Source of the DNA: Chitinophaga ginsengisegetis
GTDB taxonomy: Bacteria; Bacteroidota; Bacteroidia; Chitinophagales; Chitinophagaceae
Direction of reading: 5' to 3'
Assembly (NCBI RefSeq): GCF_900168065.1
Contig: NZ_FUZZ01000001.1
Coordinates: forward strand, 1,178,001-1,242,000
Length of the DNA stretch: 64,000 nt
The notes below the pieces were generated by a model. That model was not told the origin of the DNA. It made no database searches and saw only the letters and a list, made by a program, of their open reading frames with translations. Below, one piece after another: positions 16,529 through 26,609 of this stretch; position 1 is the first letter of the stretch; every line of letters starts with the position of its first letter. The position numbers and the translations under genes were made by a program.

Positions 16529-18259
16529 TTATAATTTATAAAAGCGCCAGCTGGACGTAAAATCCTTTGGCACCGGCTTATTCAACAAGATGGCCCGGAG
16601 CATTTCAATGGGCATCATATTCTCCCGGAGCACGGCATCATGATATTGTTTAAACGACATTTTACCACTGTCAACCAGTTCTTTCTTCAGGGCTTCAAAC
16701 TGCAATCCGCCGATCATGTAAGCAATCTGGTACAAAGGGCTGTAACCACCCACGAAAGAACGGCGCACTTCTCCTTCTGCATTCGCCCGTTCGTGTCCTA
16801 CGCGGTCTACGAGGAAGTCGATACATTGCTGTGGCGTCCATTTGCCGGTATGATAGTTAATAGAGAAGATGATGCGCGCGCAACGGTGCTTACGCCAGAA
16901 CAACATACCAACACGGTCTTCCGGCGACTTTGCAAATCCCTGGTCCCATAGCAACCGTTCCCAGTAAAGCGCCCATCCTTCAATCCAGAAAGGCGTTTCA
17001 AAGTGACGGTACGTTTTATAGCGGTTCTGCATAAATTCCTGGAGAGCATGTCCTGCCAGCAGCTCGTGGTGAACGGTGGCACGGGAAAAGTGCGGGTTGT
17101 TGCCACGCATACTCATCATTTTATCTTCATGGCTCATGCTGCTAACGGGATAGGATACACTAAATTCTTCGCCGCCGGTGAAGAATGGGTTCACCAGCTG
17201 CCGCTCCGGTGTCATCATGATCATACGCCAGGTTTCCTCTGCGAGAGGCGGCAGGGTTATCAGGTCATGTTGCTTTATAAAATCCACGGACTCGTTGTAG
17301 AGCTTCATCATTGCAGCAGGTTGATCTGCCGGGGGCACGTAACTGTTCTTTACTTTTTCCATTGCTGCCTTCCAGTCTGTTCCCAGTCCCATTTCGCGGG
17401 TGGCTTTTTCCATTTCCGCGTCGCACCAGGCAAATTCCTTATTGGCAATAGCCAGTAATTCTTCCGGTGTGTAGGGAATCATTTCTTCCTGCAATCCTTT
17501 TATCAGCGCGGTTCTTCCGATAGGGTGACCGGCAATGCCGCTGCCGTCTTCCGGCATGCGGGCAGTACTTTTCTCCTTGTTGTTAAAAGCAGTGCTGTAG
17601 GTTTTCAGGAGACTGTCCACCTGTCTATATGGAGCGGGCACCCACCAGGAAAACAGCGGATCGTATCCGTTATAAAAAGTAAATACATTGCCCAGTGCTT
17701 CCCGTAAACCTCTCACCGTAGAAATGCTGCGGCGAATCTCCGGCAGGGTGAGTGAGCTGTCGTTTTCCAGTTGTTGTCTTTTTTTGATGATTTCCTTTGC
17801 CGTTTCGCTCAGCTGGGCGGCCAGTGCGGCTGCATCCGGCTTCTCTCCGCGGCGGCGATGTTGTTCTGCCTGGTAGATCTTATCTGCAAAGGGAAACCAT
17901 TTTTTCACCTGTGCGCTTTCCTGTTGTGCGAGCAACAGCTCCTCCAATGTCTGTGAAAGCCGGCGTTTAAAAAGCGTGTAATCTACCTGTGCGCCTACAT
18001 TCAGCGCGGCATACTTCAGTTGTTCCAGCCGTTGCTGATAGCTCTTTACCAGGGTGGCCATGCGGGTGAGTCCTTCCGGTGAGCTGTCTACAAAGTAAAA
18101 CCGGCGCAGGTTACCGGCGTCCGCTTCGTATTGCACCATGATGTTATTCACTTCGCTGGTCTGGAGATACAGGTCATTATCCGCAGATTGGGCGGAAGTT
18201 GTTGCCTGCTGCAACAGCACGCAGGCAAGGAGCATGTATAATTTCTTCAAAAGAGGCAT
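16529..18259 (-). CDS. DUF885-family secreted metallopeptidase-like protein
   Basis: 576 residues with a signal peptide (cut near TTSAQ). It is a typical DUF885 protein: a long helical N-terminal half, then the zinc-site-like motif HHELLAGH (H398, E399, H404) and FWIEGWALYWE with E427 as a likely third ligand. DUF885 proteins resemble M3-type gluzincin peptidases, and several act as peptidases. It begins 3 bp after the S9 peptidase gene, so the two form one operon ended by the hairpin at 16493-16521. A peptide-degrading role alongside the S9 enzyme is inferred. No AraR-type site precedes this unit. Confidence 0.8.
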   Translation of the reverse strand: MPLLKKLYMLLACVLLQQATTSAQSADNDLYLQTSEVNNIMVQYEADAGNLRRFYFVDSSPEGLTRMATLVKSYQQRLEQLKYAALNVGAQVDYTLFKRRLSQTLEELLLAQQESAQVKKWFPFADKIYQAEQHRRRGEKPDAAALAAQLSETAKEIIKKRQQLENDSSLTLPEIRRSISTVRGLREALGNVFTFYNGYDPLFSWWVPAPYRQVDSLLKTYSTAFNNKEKSTARMPEDGSGIAGHPIGRTALIKGLQEEMIPYTPEELLAIANKEFAWCDAEMEKATREMGLGTDWKAAMEKVKNSYVPPADQPAAMMKLYNESVDFIKQHDLITLPPLAEETWRMIMMTPERQLVNPFFTGGEEFSVSYPVSSMSHEDKMMSMRGNNPHFSRATVHHELLAGHALQEFMQNRYKTYRHFETPFWIEGWALYWERLLWDQGFAKSPEDRVGMLFWRKHRCARIIFSINYHTGKWTPQQCIDFLVDRVGHERANAEGEVRRSFVGGYSPLYQIAYMIGGLQFEALKKELVDSGKMSFKQYHDAVLRENMMPIEMLRAILLNKPVPKDFTSSWRFYKL

Positions 18260-18262
18260 ATT

Positions 18263-20401
18263 TTACTCGTTTATATTTCTGTCTGGCGGATTGATATTCA
18301 ACAGGTTTTTCACAAAGAAATCGCGGCGTTTAATTCGGCCGTAGGGGCCTCCGTCGCTGTGTCCCATGCCGGGCACCGGCAGGAACTCGAAAGTCTTTCC
18401 CTTTTTGATCAGTGCGTTGATCACCCGGTAGGTAGATTCCGGCGGCACATTGGTGTCAGCCTCTCCCACTATCAGGAGCAGGCGGCCCTGCAATTTACCG
18501 GCGTTGGTTACATTGGATTGCTCCTCATACTCTTTGCCTACGGGGTATCCCATCCATTGTTCATTCCACCATTGCTTATCCACACGGTTATCATGACAGC
18601 CGCAGGAAGCCACTGCTGCTTTATAAAATTCGGGATGGAAGAGCAAGCCGCCCAGTGCGTTTTGTCCGCCGGCGGAAGTTCCGTATAGCCCTACCCGTGA
18701 GGTATCCACAAAAGAATATTTTTGAGCCAGCGCTTTGATCCAGAGGATGCGGTCCGGGAATCCTGCATCCACAAGGTTTTTCCAGCATACATCGTGGAAT
18801 GCCTTCGAGCGGTTAGCGGTGCCCATACCATCGATCTGCACTACAATAAATCCGAGATCGGCCAGGCTTTGCATATCGATATAATAGCTCATAAAGCTTT
18901 TGGGTACAAAAGCATCCTGCGGACCTGCGTAGATATTTTCCACTACCGGGTACATTTTCGTGGAATCGTAATCCGTAGGCCTGCACATCACGCCCCAGAT
19001 ATCTGTTTTGCCATCGCGGCCTTTCGCGGTGAAAGGTATGGGGAAAGGCACGCCGGTGGCTTCCCAGCCGCTCACATCTGTTTTTTCCAATACGGTGATC
19101 AGCTTACCATCGGCAGTGCGGCGCAGTTCATTTACCGGTGGCACGTTTACCTGTGAGTATTTATCTATAAAATATTTTTTATCGGGAGAAAAAAATGCCT
19201 GGTGGTTGCCGGCGGCCGGAGTAAGGTCCAGCAGGTGCTGTCCGCTGAAGTCCGTACGGTAGTAGTGGAGGAAGTAAGGATCTTCGCCGGCGTTCCTGCC
19301 TCCTGCCCTGAACCAGATCTCTCTTTTCTTTGCATCCACGCTGTCTATTTCCCTCACTACCCAATCTCCTTTTGTCACCTGGTTCTTAATTTCGCCGGTG
19401 AGGGTATTCACCAGGTAAATATGCCGCCAGCCGTCTTTTTCAGACGTCCAGAGAAGTTCATTGGTTTCCGGGAGGTAATGGGTATAGAGGCGCGATTCGT
19501 AGATGAAGGAAGGCGTTTTTTCATCCAGTATGGTGCGGGTGTTACCATTGGTGGCATCTACTTCTATCACGCGGAAGCGTTGATGACCACGGTCTACTTT
19601 TTCATAGAGGAAGTAGCGCGGGTCTTTATGCCGCCAGTGCAGCATTGGGGCATCAAAGAAATCGATCTGTTCTGTTTTTACTTTAGCGGTGGTTTTACCG
19701 GCCAGGGTAAACAGGTACATATCGAAGGTGGTAAAAGGATCGCCCGGTTGTTTATAGGGTTGGGAGCGCAGCTGTCCGCGGGTAGTTCCTGCCACGTCGG
19801 TAAGTACATAGTACACGGAGGAATCTTCCACGGGGTGAATACGGTAACCAACCAGGTATTTGCTGTCGGGCGACCAGGCCAGGGCGCCGTAGTAGTCGCC
19901 GGTGGCTTTCCCGTCGGTGGTAAACGGTGTGAGGGCGCCGGTAGCCACTGAGCGTACATACACGTTGCCATCGATGGTGGTGGCTACCCATTGTTTATCC
20001 GGGGAAACGCTGTCTGTTGCAAATCCCTCCCAGCGACTGGGCTCATGCTGTCTTACCGGACGTGCGCCTGTATGATTTTTAGCCAGTTGCGCAATTTTTG
20101 CGGTGTCGGTGATCACCTCTTTTTTACCGGTGGCAGCCGTCACAAGATAAGCTGTTTTGCTACTGTCATTCCCTGTAATAACATACCAGAACGACTTTCC
20201 GTCCGGCATCCAGTTGGCATCCACGTTATGCCGGGAAATGGTTTTCCGGGTAATACTGTCCAGCAGCTGTACCTTTTTATATCGCTGCAATATCTCTGCA
20301 TGTGAAGGCAGGTAAGGCGTTGGCTTACTTTGCTGTGCGAGCAACAGCCCGGTTGGCAGGCTCCATAAAATCAGCAGGTAAAGAAATCGTTGGTATTTCA
20401 T
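18263..20401 (-). CDS. S9 family peptidase, dipeptidyl-peptidase IV-like
   Basis: 712 residues with a signal peptide (LLLAQQ). An eight-bladed DPPIV N-terminal propeller covers about residues 60-420 and an alpha/beta hydrolase domain follows. The catalytic triad is S576 (GTSAGGQ), D649 (GEADTN) and H681 (PGMGHSDGG). S9 enzymes of this kind cut after proline, usually from peptide N termini, in the periplasm or at the surface. It is the first gene of a two-gene unit with the DUF885 peptidase. Proline-specific cleavage beside beta-arabinofuranosidases would fit attack on proline-rich plant glycoproteins, but this is speculation from proximity. Confidence 0.9.
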   Translation of the reverse strand: MKYQRFLYLLILWSLPTGLLLAQQSKPTPYLPSHAEILQRYKKVQLLDSITRKTISRHNVDANWMPDGKSFWYVITGNDSSKTAYLVTAATGKKEVITDTAKIAQLAKNHTGARPVRQHEPSRWEGFATDSVSPDKQWVATTIDGNVYVRSVATGALTPFTTDGKATGDYYGALAWSPDSKYLVGYRIHPVEDSSVYYVLTDVAGTTRGQLRSQPYKQPGDPFTTFDMYLFTLAGKTTAKVKTEQIDFFDAPMLHWRHKDPRYFLYEKVDRGHQRFRVIEVDATNGNTRTILDEKTPSFIYESRLYTHYLPETNELLWTSEKDGWRHIYLVNTLTGEIKNQVTKGDWVVREIDSVDAKKREIWFRAGGRNAGEDPYFLHYYRTDFSGQHLLDLTPAAGNHQAFFSPDKKYFIDKYSQVNVPPVNELRRTADGKLITVLEKTDVSGWEATGVPFPIPFTAKGRDGKTDIWGVMCRPTDYDSTKMYPVVENIYAGPQDAFVPKSFMSYYIDMQSLADLGFIVVQIDGMGTANRSKAFHDVCWKNLVDAGFPDRILWIKALAQKYSFVDTSRVGLYGTSAGGQNALGGLLFHPEFYKAAVASCGCHDNRVDKQWWNEQWMGYPVGKEYEEQSNVTNAGKLQGRLLLIVGEADTNVPPESTYRVINALIKKGKTFEFLPVPGMGHSDGGPYGRIKRRDFFVKNLLNINPPDRNINE

Positions 20402-20436
20402 AAGTTGTGTTGATCCCCTGTAATTAAATGTACGTT

Positions 20437-20462
20437 GGACAGTTAATATATACTGCCTGTCC
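20437..20462. promoter_or_regulatory. Inverted repeat in the S9 peptidase / AraC divergent region
   Basis: GGACAG and CTGTCC arms are separated by 14 bp, with an AT-rich inner part. It sits 36 bp upstream of the S9 start and 130 bp upstream of the AraC start. It could be an operator for the adjacent AraC protein, though AraC sites are usually direct repeats. Confidence 0.3.
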
Positions 20463-20538
20463 GATTATTTTTTAAAAGTACATCAGGCATTGATTAGATT
20501 TTAAACGTTTTTTAATAACTTGTTCTCATATCTTCACC

Positions 20539-20546
20539 TAAATTTG
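20539..20546 (+). promoter_or_regulatory. Putative -7 box of the AraC-family gene
   Basis: TAAATTTG matches TAnnTTTG. It ends 45 bp upstream of the ATG at 20592, giving a leader of about 40 nt. The -33 element is not clear. Confidence 0.4.
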
Positions 20547-20591
20547 GTTACAATCCCTTCAAAGGTGTTAAAAAAAGAATAATGTAACTAC

Positions 20592-21500
20592 ATGAAAGTA
20601 TTACAGTTTACGATACCTGTTGCGCACGATAAAACCATTATCACACAAAAGGACATATTGCCGGCTTTTTATCCGCATCTTCACCGTCATGAGGAAATCC
20701 AGCTAACCTGGATCCAGCATGGGCATGGTACTTTGATCGTAGAAAATAATATGCATGCTTTCTGGTCTAACGAAATATACTGGATAGGCAGTAACCAGCC
20801 GCATGTATTAAAAAGTGAGGAACTGCCTTTTGGCAGCAAGAACAAAAAAAATGTGCAGGCCCTCACCCTCTTCTTCAACCCGGAAGGCAAGCTGGCGCCC
20901 CTTTTCGGGTTACCGGAATTTAAAAAGATAAAGTCTTTTATAGATCAGTCGCAGAACGGGTTTAAGGTACCGGAAGCGCATGTGGTGGAAATTTCCAGCC
21001 GGTTGCTGAAAATCCACCAGTCGCAGGGCATTGCGCAGTTCCTTGCATTTGTGGAGCTGATCAATTTCTTTCTTACTATAAAAAACCTGGAGCCGCTGAT
21101 CACGGGATCAAGATTATCTGCTGTAAATGAGCAGGAAGGTATTCGTATCGGGTATATCTATAATTATATTATGCAGCATTATGATGCGGAAATAAAGCTG
21201 GAAGATATTGCACGGGAGGCGCACATGACGCCGCAGGCTTTTTGCCGGTACTTTAAAAAACATACACGGCTAACGTTTGTTTCGTTCCTGAACGAAGTGC
21301 GGATCAACGAAGCCTGCAAAAAGCTGGCCGGCGGATCGTATGATAGCATTGCTACCGTGGCCTATAACTGTGGCTTCAACAGCATTGCCAATTTTAACCG
21401 GGTATTTAAGAGTATTACCCGCAAATCGCCCCGTAGTTACCTCCGGGAATATGAGCAATTGGAAAACGGGGCACCGGGCACTGCAACAAAATCTGCATAG
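20592..21500 (+). CDS. AraC-family transcriptional regulator with cupin sensor domain
   Basis: 302 residues. The N-terminal part contains a cupin-like fold with the early histidine cluster HLHRHEEIQLTWIQHG (about residues 30-45), normally the ligand pocket. The C-terminal 100 residues carry two helix-turn-helix motifs, IKLEDIARE...PQAFCRYFKKHT and SIATVAYNCGFNSIANFNRVFK, ending SPRSYLREY. It is transcribed away from the S9/DUF885 operon and 93 bp ahead of the amino-acid permease in the same direction, so either could be its target. The ligand is unknown. Confidence 0.88.
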   Translation: MKVLQFTIPVAHDKTIITQKDILPAFYPHLHRHEEIQLTWIQHGHGTLIVENNMHAFWSNEIYWIGSNQPHVLKSEELPFGSKNKKNVQALTLFFNPEGKLAPLFGLPEFKKIKSFIDQSQNGFKVPEAHVVEISSRLLKIHQSQGIAQFLAFVELINFFLTIKNLEPLITGSRLSAVNEQEGIRIGYIYNYIMQHYDAEIKLEDIAREAHMTPQAFCRYFKKHTRLTFVSFLNEVRINEACKKLAGGSYDSIATVAYNCGFNSIANFNRVFKSITRKSPRSYLREYEQLENGAPGTATKSA

Positions 21501-21593
21501 TATTGATCAAAAAGCGAATAGAATAGCCAGCAAAGTAACTGTAGTTTTAGGGGAGATAAACCTGTAATATCAACCAAACTACGATTCGCTACT

Positions 21594-23051
21594 ATGTCAG
21601 ACGCTCCTACCTTTAAACCGTCCATTAAGCTGCTGGATGCCACCATGATTGTGGCCGGCAGCATGATAGGCTCGGGAATTTTTATTGTCAGCGCAGATAT
21701 TACCCGTCATACCGGAAGCGCCGGATGGCTGCTGCTGGTATGGCTGATCACCGGTTTTATGACCCTTACCGCTGCATTAAGTTACGGGGAGCTGAGTGGT
21801 ATGTTTCCACGTGCAGGCGGACAATACATCTACCTGAAAGAAGCTTACAACCCTATGACGGCCTTCCTGTACGGCTGGAGTTTTTTTACCGTGATACAAA
21901 CCGCTACCATTGCGGCGGTGGGGGTAGCCTTTGCCAAATTTACCGCCTACCTCCTGCCGGTGTTCAGTGAAGAAAATGTGTTGTTGTCGGTAGGCACACT
22001 TCATATCACCGCTGCGCAACTGCTTTCCATCGGGGTAATTGTGTTGCTCACTTATATGAATACACGGGGTATTGAAGGAGGTAAAATGATCCAGACTACG
22101 TTTACAATGACTAAGCTGGTGAGCCTTGCGGCACTGATCATATGCGGACTGGTGGCGGTTAAACCGGAAATATGGCAGGCCAACTGGCAGGATGCATGGA
22201 AGCTGCACCCGCTTACCACAGATGGCAGTATAGGGTCTTACAGTACCATTGCTGCTTTTGGCGCTATTGCTTCTGCAATGGTGGGATCGGTGTTCAGCAG
22301 TGACTCCTGGCATAATGTGGCTTTTGTAGGCGGTGAAATAAAGAATCCCCGGAGGAATATCGGGCTGAGTCTTTTTTTAGGAACAGCTATTGTAACGGTC
22401 ATCTACCTGCTTACTAATATTACTTACCTCGCCGTATTGCCTTTATCTGAAATTGCCCATGCGCCAAAAGATCGTGTAGCCGTTTCCGTATCTCAGGCTG
22501 TGCTGGGAAATATAGGTACCGTCATTATTGCCGTGATGATCATGATATCCACTTTTGGTTGTAACAATGGGCTTATACTTGCCGGTGCGCGGGTGTATCA
22601 TACGATGGCAAAAGATGGTTTGTTTTTCAAAAAGGCCGGTAGTTTAAACCGTTCCGCCGTACCTTCTTTTGCATTGTGGATTCAATGTCTCGTAGCATGC
22701 TTATGGTGTCTCAGCGGCCGTTATGGCGATTTGCTGGATATGATCTCTTTTGTGGTGGTGGCTTTTTATATGCTTACTATTGCGGGTATTTTTATCCTGC
22801 GGAAGAAGCGTCCGGATGCCGACCGGCCTTACAAAGCATTTGGATACCCGGTGCTGCCGGTGCTGTACATTTTAATGGGCCTGGCTTTCTGCGGACTGCT
22901 GTTTGTATATAAACCACGATTTACCTGGCCGGGATTATTTATCACGTTGTCCGGTATACCCGTGTACTATTTCGCCAACAGGAATAAACGTAACGGCGAT
23001 TCACCTATCTCCCGGAAAGAAAATATAACAACTGCCGAATCTTCTTACTGA
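21594..23051 (+). CDS. APC-superfamily amino-acid permease
   Basis: 485 residues with about 12 membrane segments. The start LLDATMIVAGSMIGSGIFIVSADI carries the GSGIF motif of APC transporters in TM1. TM2 and the following loop contain TALSYGELSGMFPRAGGQYIYL, another family hallmark. Substrate cannot be read from sequence; the L-type/amino-acid polyamine group is likely. It would fit uptake of amino acids released by the S9 and DUF885 peptidases encoded nearby, which is inference. It is followed by a good terminator at 23068-23100. Confidence 0.88.
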   Translation: MSDAPTFKPSIKLLDATMIVAGSMIGSGIFIVSADITRHTGSAGWLLLVWLITGFMTLTAALSYGELSGMFPRAGGQYIYLKEAYNPMTAFLYGWSFFTVIQTATIAAVGVAFAKFTAYLLPVFSEENVLLSVGTLHITAAQLLSIGVIVLLTYMNTRGIEGGKMIQTTFTMTKLVSLAALIICGLVAVKPEIWQANWQDAWKLHPLTTDGSIGSYSTIAAFGAIASAMVGSVFSSDSWHNVAFVGGEIKNPRRNIGLSLFLGTAIVTVIYLLTNITYLAVLPLSEIAHAPKDRVAVSVSQAVLGNIGTVIIAVMIMISTFGCNNGLILAGARVYHTMAKDGLFFKKAGSLNRSAVPSFALWIQCLVACLWCLSGRYGDLLDMISFVVVAFYMLTIAGIFILRKKRPDADRPYKAFGYPVLPVLYILMGLAFCGLLFVYKPRFTWPGLFITLSGIPVYYFANRNKRNGDSPISRKENITTAESSY

Positions 23052-23067
23052 ATAATGCTGTCAACCA

Positions 23068-23100
23068 GGGGGACTATTAAAACAGTTCCCCTTTTTTGTT
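23068..23100 (+). terminator. Intrinsic terminator after the permease gene
   Basis: Stem GGGGGACT/AGTTCCCC with one mismatch and an 8-nt loop, followed by TTTTTTGTTTT. It lies 17 bp after the stop codon. Confidence 0.75.
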
Positions 23101-23184
23101 TTCCCTTATAAGCGTATCCCCTACGCCTTTTCAAAGTATTAATATATAATTAATCCAGCATCATAACCGGGCAAAAAACTATAC

Positions 23185-23213
23185 TTGTACATTTACAAAA
23201 TTCGTTACCTTTC
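23185..23213 (+). promoter_or_regulatory. Tentative promoter of the second susC/susD pair
   Basis: A TTG element at 23185-23187 lies 18 bp before TACCTTTC (23206-23213), one base short of the TAnnTTTG consensus. It implies a leader of about 270 nt. The support is weak. Confidence 0.25.
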
Positions 23214-23493
23214 TGACAGAAACTGATACGATGTTATGTAGAGACATGTAATTCCTTTTCTGACGAAGCATTACGACGTGCCATATTGATCATGTGAAAG
23301 ACCAACTTTATTTCATCACTTTTGGGGATCCGGTGAGTTATGTAAAAAACTGCCTTTAGCGGGCAAATGTGCAATAACGATTTAGCAAATTATTTCAATC
23401 ACAACCAAAAACACTAAAGCAACAACACGAAAGACAGGCCGTATATCTGTTCCATTCACGTTTCTATTCAAGTTCACGTCTTATTCATTAATT

Positions 23494-26400
23494 ATGAGGT
23501 ATTCATTCACTGGAAAATTATGCTTTCTGATGGTCTTTCTGTGCGCAGCCACCAGCGCAGTATTTGCTCAAAAGACCCTTACCGGAAAAGTTACCGGAGC
23601 GGCAGATGGTGCTCCCCTGCCAGGTGTAAACGTAACTGTACCCGGCACCGCCAGCGGCGCCAGTACCGATACAAAAGGGAACTACACCCTTTCTTTACCA
23701 CCGGGTGCTAAATCGGTTTTGTTCTCGTTTATCGGCTACGAACCACAAACTGTCACGATCGGAGAACAAACCGTTATTAACGTATCGCTGGCCGCTGCCA
23801 CCAAAGGATTAGGTGAAGTAGTGGTAGTAGGTTATGGTGTGCAAAGCCGCCGCGATGTAACCGGCACCATCGCCTCCGTAAAAGGATCGGATATCAAAAA
23901 CCTGCCTGTATCAGACGCCGCACAGGCCATCCAGGGCCGCGTAACAGGTGTGGATATCGTACGGTCGGATGCAGCCCCCGGCAGCACGCCCTCCATCCGC
24001 ATCCGTGGTACAGGTACCATCAATAATTCAGACCCGCTGATCATTATAGACGGCGTGCCCGCAGGCGGACTTGCAGATGTAAGCCCCAACGACATCGCCT
24101 CTATGGAAATACTCAAAGATGCCTCCTCATCTGCCATTTATGGTACCCGCGCCGCCAACGGCGTGGTAATCATTACCACCAAAAGAGGCAACTACGGGGA
24201 AAAACTGAAAGCATCAGTCAACTTCTATCGCGGCGTTAGCAATACCGTTCGCTATATCCCGCTGCTCACCGCACCAGACCTGGTGAAACTGAAACAGGAA
24301 CGCTATACCAATGATGGCGTGCCAATTGAACCTATCTGGCAGGATCCTTATTACGCCACACAACGCACCGACTGGCAAAAGGCATTATTCGGTTCCGGCG
24401 ATATCACCAATGCGGATGTAAGTCTGCGCGGCGGTAACAGCAGCTCCAATTATATGCTCAGCGCCGGTTATTATAATGAAAATGGTATCATCACCAATTC
24501 CTATTTCAAAAGATACTCCGTACGTATTAACTCGGAACACAAGCTAGGTAAGCGTTTGAAAGTAGGTGAAAATCTGCAGCTTACGTACAAACAAAACAGT
24601 GGCCCGGATACCTACTCTTCTCAAACAGGTCTTATCTTCAGCGCCCTCCGCTTTAACCCCGCCATCCCCGTTCACAACCCTGATGGCAGCTGGGGCACCT
24701 CCAAAGCCAGCAATGAACTCGGCGATATCAACAACCCGGTATACACGGCGGAAACCACCGACACCTGGACAAAAAACTATCGCATGCTGGCCAGCGTATA
24801 CGCTGAACTGGAAATCATGGATGGCCTTACCCTCCGCGCCAACTACGGCTTTGACGGCAGCATGGTAAACCAGTTCAACTTCGCGCCAAAAGTACTGGAC
24901 CAAACCAGGGCCCGCGATCATGCGGAACTTTTTAACCGCAGCGAAAGCTATAATAACCAGCTGAGCGAAATTTTCCTCACCTATAATAAAGTGCTGGCAA
25001 ACGTACACCACCTCACTGTTACCGGTGGCTACTCCCAGCAAACCTTCAATGGTTCCTGGAACCAGGCGGAAAGATGGGGCTTTAATGATGAATCGAAAGA
25101 CCAGCTGGTACTGAGCAATGGTAATGATATCCACGATGCGAAAGGCAATTACTTTAATGCCAACGCCATCGCATCCGGATTCATCAGGGGCTTCTACGGT
25201 TTCAAAGATAAATACCTGCTCACTGTTACCTTCCGTGCAGACGGCTCTTCCAGGTTCGCACCGGATCAGCGCTGGGGCTATTTCCCCGCCTTCTCCGCAG
25301 GATGGCGTATTTCGGACGAAAGCTTTTTCAAAGACAACGTAAAAGCTGTCAGCAACCTGAAAATTACAGGCGGCTGGGGACAGCTGGGTAATCAAAACGT
25401 TACTGAATTCCAGTACCTCGCGCAGATAAACAAAGACCGCCGTTATAACTTCGGGGAAACTTCCTACACCGGCATATGGAATTCAAGACTCGCCAACCCG
25501 GACATTACCTGGGAAAAAGCCGAAATGACCAACATCAGCCTGGAAGCAGGGTTCTTCCAGGATAAACTGACTACCACCATCACCTGGTTTAATAAAAATA
25601 CCAACGACATGCTGGTACCTGCTCCTGAAATGGACCTCCACGGTACTTCCGCTATCCCCGACCGGAACCTCGGCCAGCTGAATAACAAAGGCTGGGAAAT
25701 AGAAGTAGGCTACCAGGGCGGCAACGACAAGTTCCATTATAATGTAAGCGCCAACGCTTCGTTTATTAAAAATGAAGTGACTAAACTATATGACCCTTCT
25801 TCTTACATCGGCTCTACCCCTTATGGCAGACAGGGACAGGAAATTTCACGCACCTATGTGGGCCAGCCGCTGGCTTCCTACTATGGCTGGAAAACAGATG
25901 GAATCTATCAGACGGCAGATGAGATCAACAATGATCCCAACATCAGCAAAGATCCCAACAAAGCCAATATCCAACCCGGTGATGTACGTTTCCTCGACAC
26001 CAACGGCGATAATATTGTAAATGATAAAGACCGTGTAAACCTGGGCAGCCCCAATCCTAAAATGGTATATGGCATTCAGGCCAGCGCCGGTTACAAAGGT
26101 TTTGACCTAAGCCTTTCCTTTGCCGGTGTAAGCGGCGTAAAGCTCTATAACGCCGATAAAATGCAGGGTATGGATCCAAACTATCCGTACAACCTTTATG
26201 CAGATGCGCTGAACCGCTGGCATGGCGCCGGTACCAGCAACTCCGTACCAAGAATGACCCTGGGCAATGCCAATCAGAATAACCGTACCTCCGACCGTTT
26301 CGTGGAAAGCGGCGATTACTTCTCGCTGAGAAACGCATCGCTGGGTTATACCATTCCATCAAAAGTATGGGGCCGTAGCGGCATTTCAGATATACACGTA

Positions 26401-26583
26401 TATGTGGCCGCACAAAACCTCTTTATGCTCACTAACTACTCCGGCTTAACACCACAGCTGGGTTATAGCGGCTCTTCAGATGGCAGCAAAGGTACCTCCG
26501 ACGGAAACAGGCAGAGAGGCGTGGATGTAGCCGCCTATCCGCAGGCCAGGACCTTTACCTTTGGCGCTACCCTCAACTTTTAA
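23494..26583 (+). CDS. SusC/RagA-family TonB-dependent outer-membrane transporter (second pair)
   Basis: 1029 residues with a signal peptide (AVFAQK). A CarboxypepD_reg-like domain spans about residues 25-105. The plug starts VVVVGYGVQSRRDVTGTIASVKG and contains SMEILKDASSSAIYGTRAANGV. The barrel ends in an aromatic (TLNF). It pairs with the SusD encoded 26 bp downstream. It is only a distant relative of the first SusC and has no AraR-type operator upstream. Its glycan may therefore differ from that of the first pair, or its control may be indirect. Confidence 0.93.
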   Translation: MRYSFTGKLCFLMVFLCAATSAVFAQKTLTGKVTGAADGAPLPGVNVTVPGTASGASTDTKGNYTLSLPPGAKSVLFSFIGYEPQTVTIGEQTVINVSLAAATKGLGEVVVVGYGVQSRRDVTGTIASVKGSDIKNLPVSDAAQAIQGRVTGVDIVRSDAAPGSTPSIRIRGTGTINNSDPLIIIDGVPAGGLADVSPNDIASMEILKDASSSAIYGTRAANGVVIITTKRGNYGEKLKASVNFYRGVSNTVRYIPLLTAPDLVKLKQERYTNDGVPIEPIWQDPYYATQRTDWQKALFGSGDITNADVSLRGGNSSSNYMLSAGYYNENGIITNSYFKRYSVRINSEHKLGKRLKVGENLQLTYKQNSGPDTYSSQTGLIFSALRFNPAIPVHNPDGSWGTSKASNELGDINNPVYTAETTDTWTKNYRMLASVYAELEIMDGLTLRANYGFDGSMVNQFNFAPKVLDQTRARDHAELFNRSESYNNQLSEIFLTYNKVLANVHHLTVTGGYSQQTFNGSWNQAERWGFNDESKDQLVLSNGNDIHDAKGNYFNANAIASGFIRGFYGFKDKYLLTVTFRADGSSRFAPDQRWGYFPAFSAGWRISDESFFKDNVKAVSNLKITGGWGQLGNQNVTEFQYLAQINKDRRYNFGETSYTGIWNSRLANPDITWEKAEMTNISLEAGFFQDKLTTTITWFNKNTNDMLVPAPEMDLHGTSAIPDRNLGQLNNKGWEIEVGYQGGNDKFHYNVSANASFIKNEVTKLYDPSSYIGSTPYGRQGQEISRTYVGQPLASYYGWKTDGIYQTADEINNDPNISKDPNKANIQPGDVRFLDTNGDNIVNDKDRVNLGSPNPKMVYGIQASAGYKGFDLSLSFAGVSGVKLYNADKMQGMDPNYPYNLYADALNRWHGAGTSNSVPRMTLGNANQNNRTSDRFVESGDYFSLRNASLGYTIPSKVWGRSGISDIHVYVAAQNLFMLTNYSGLTPQLGYSGSSDGSKGTSDGNRQRGVDVAAYPQARTFTFGATLNF

Positions 26584-26609
26584 TTCACGGGAACTTTAAA
26601 TTAATCACT

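Larger units (their letters stand above)
23052..23493. other. Intergenic region before the second susC
   Basis: A 442-bp AT-rich stretch. It holds the permease terminator at its left end and a tentative promoter (TTG at 23185, TACCTTTC at 23206). That would leave a leader of about 270 nt before the second susC. I find no AATTGT-N7-ACAATT operator and no open frame with coding character here. Confidence 0.5.
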
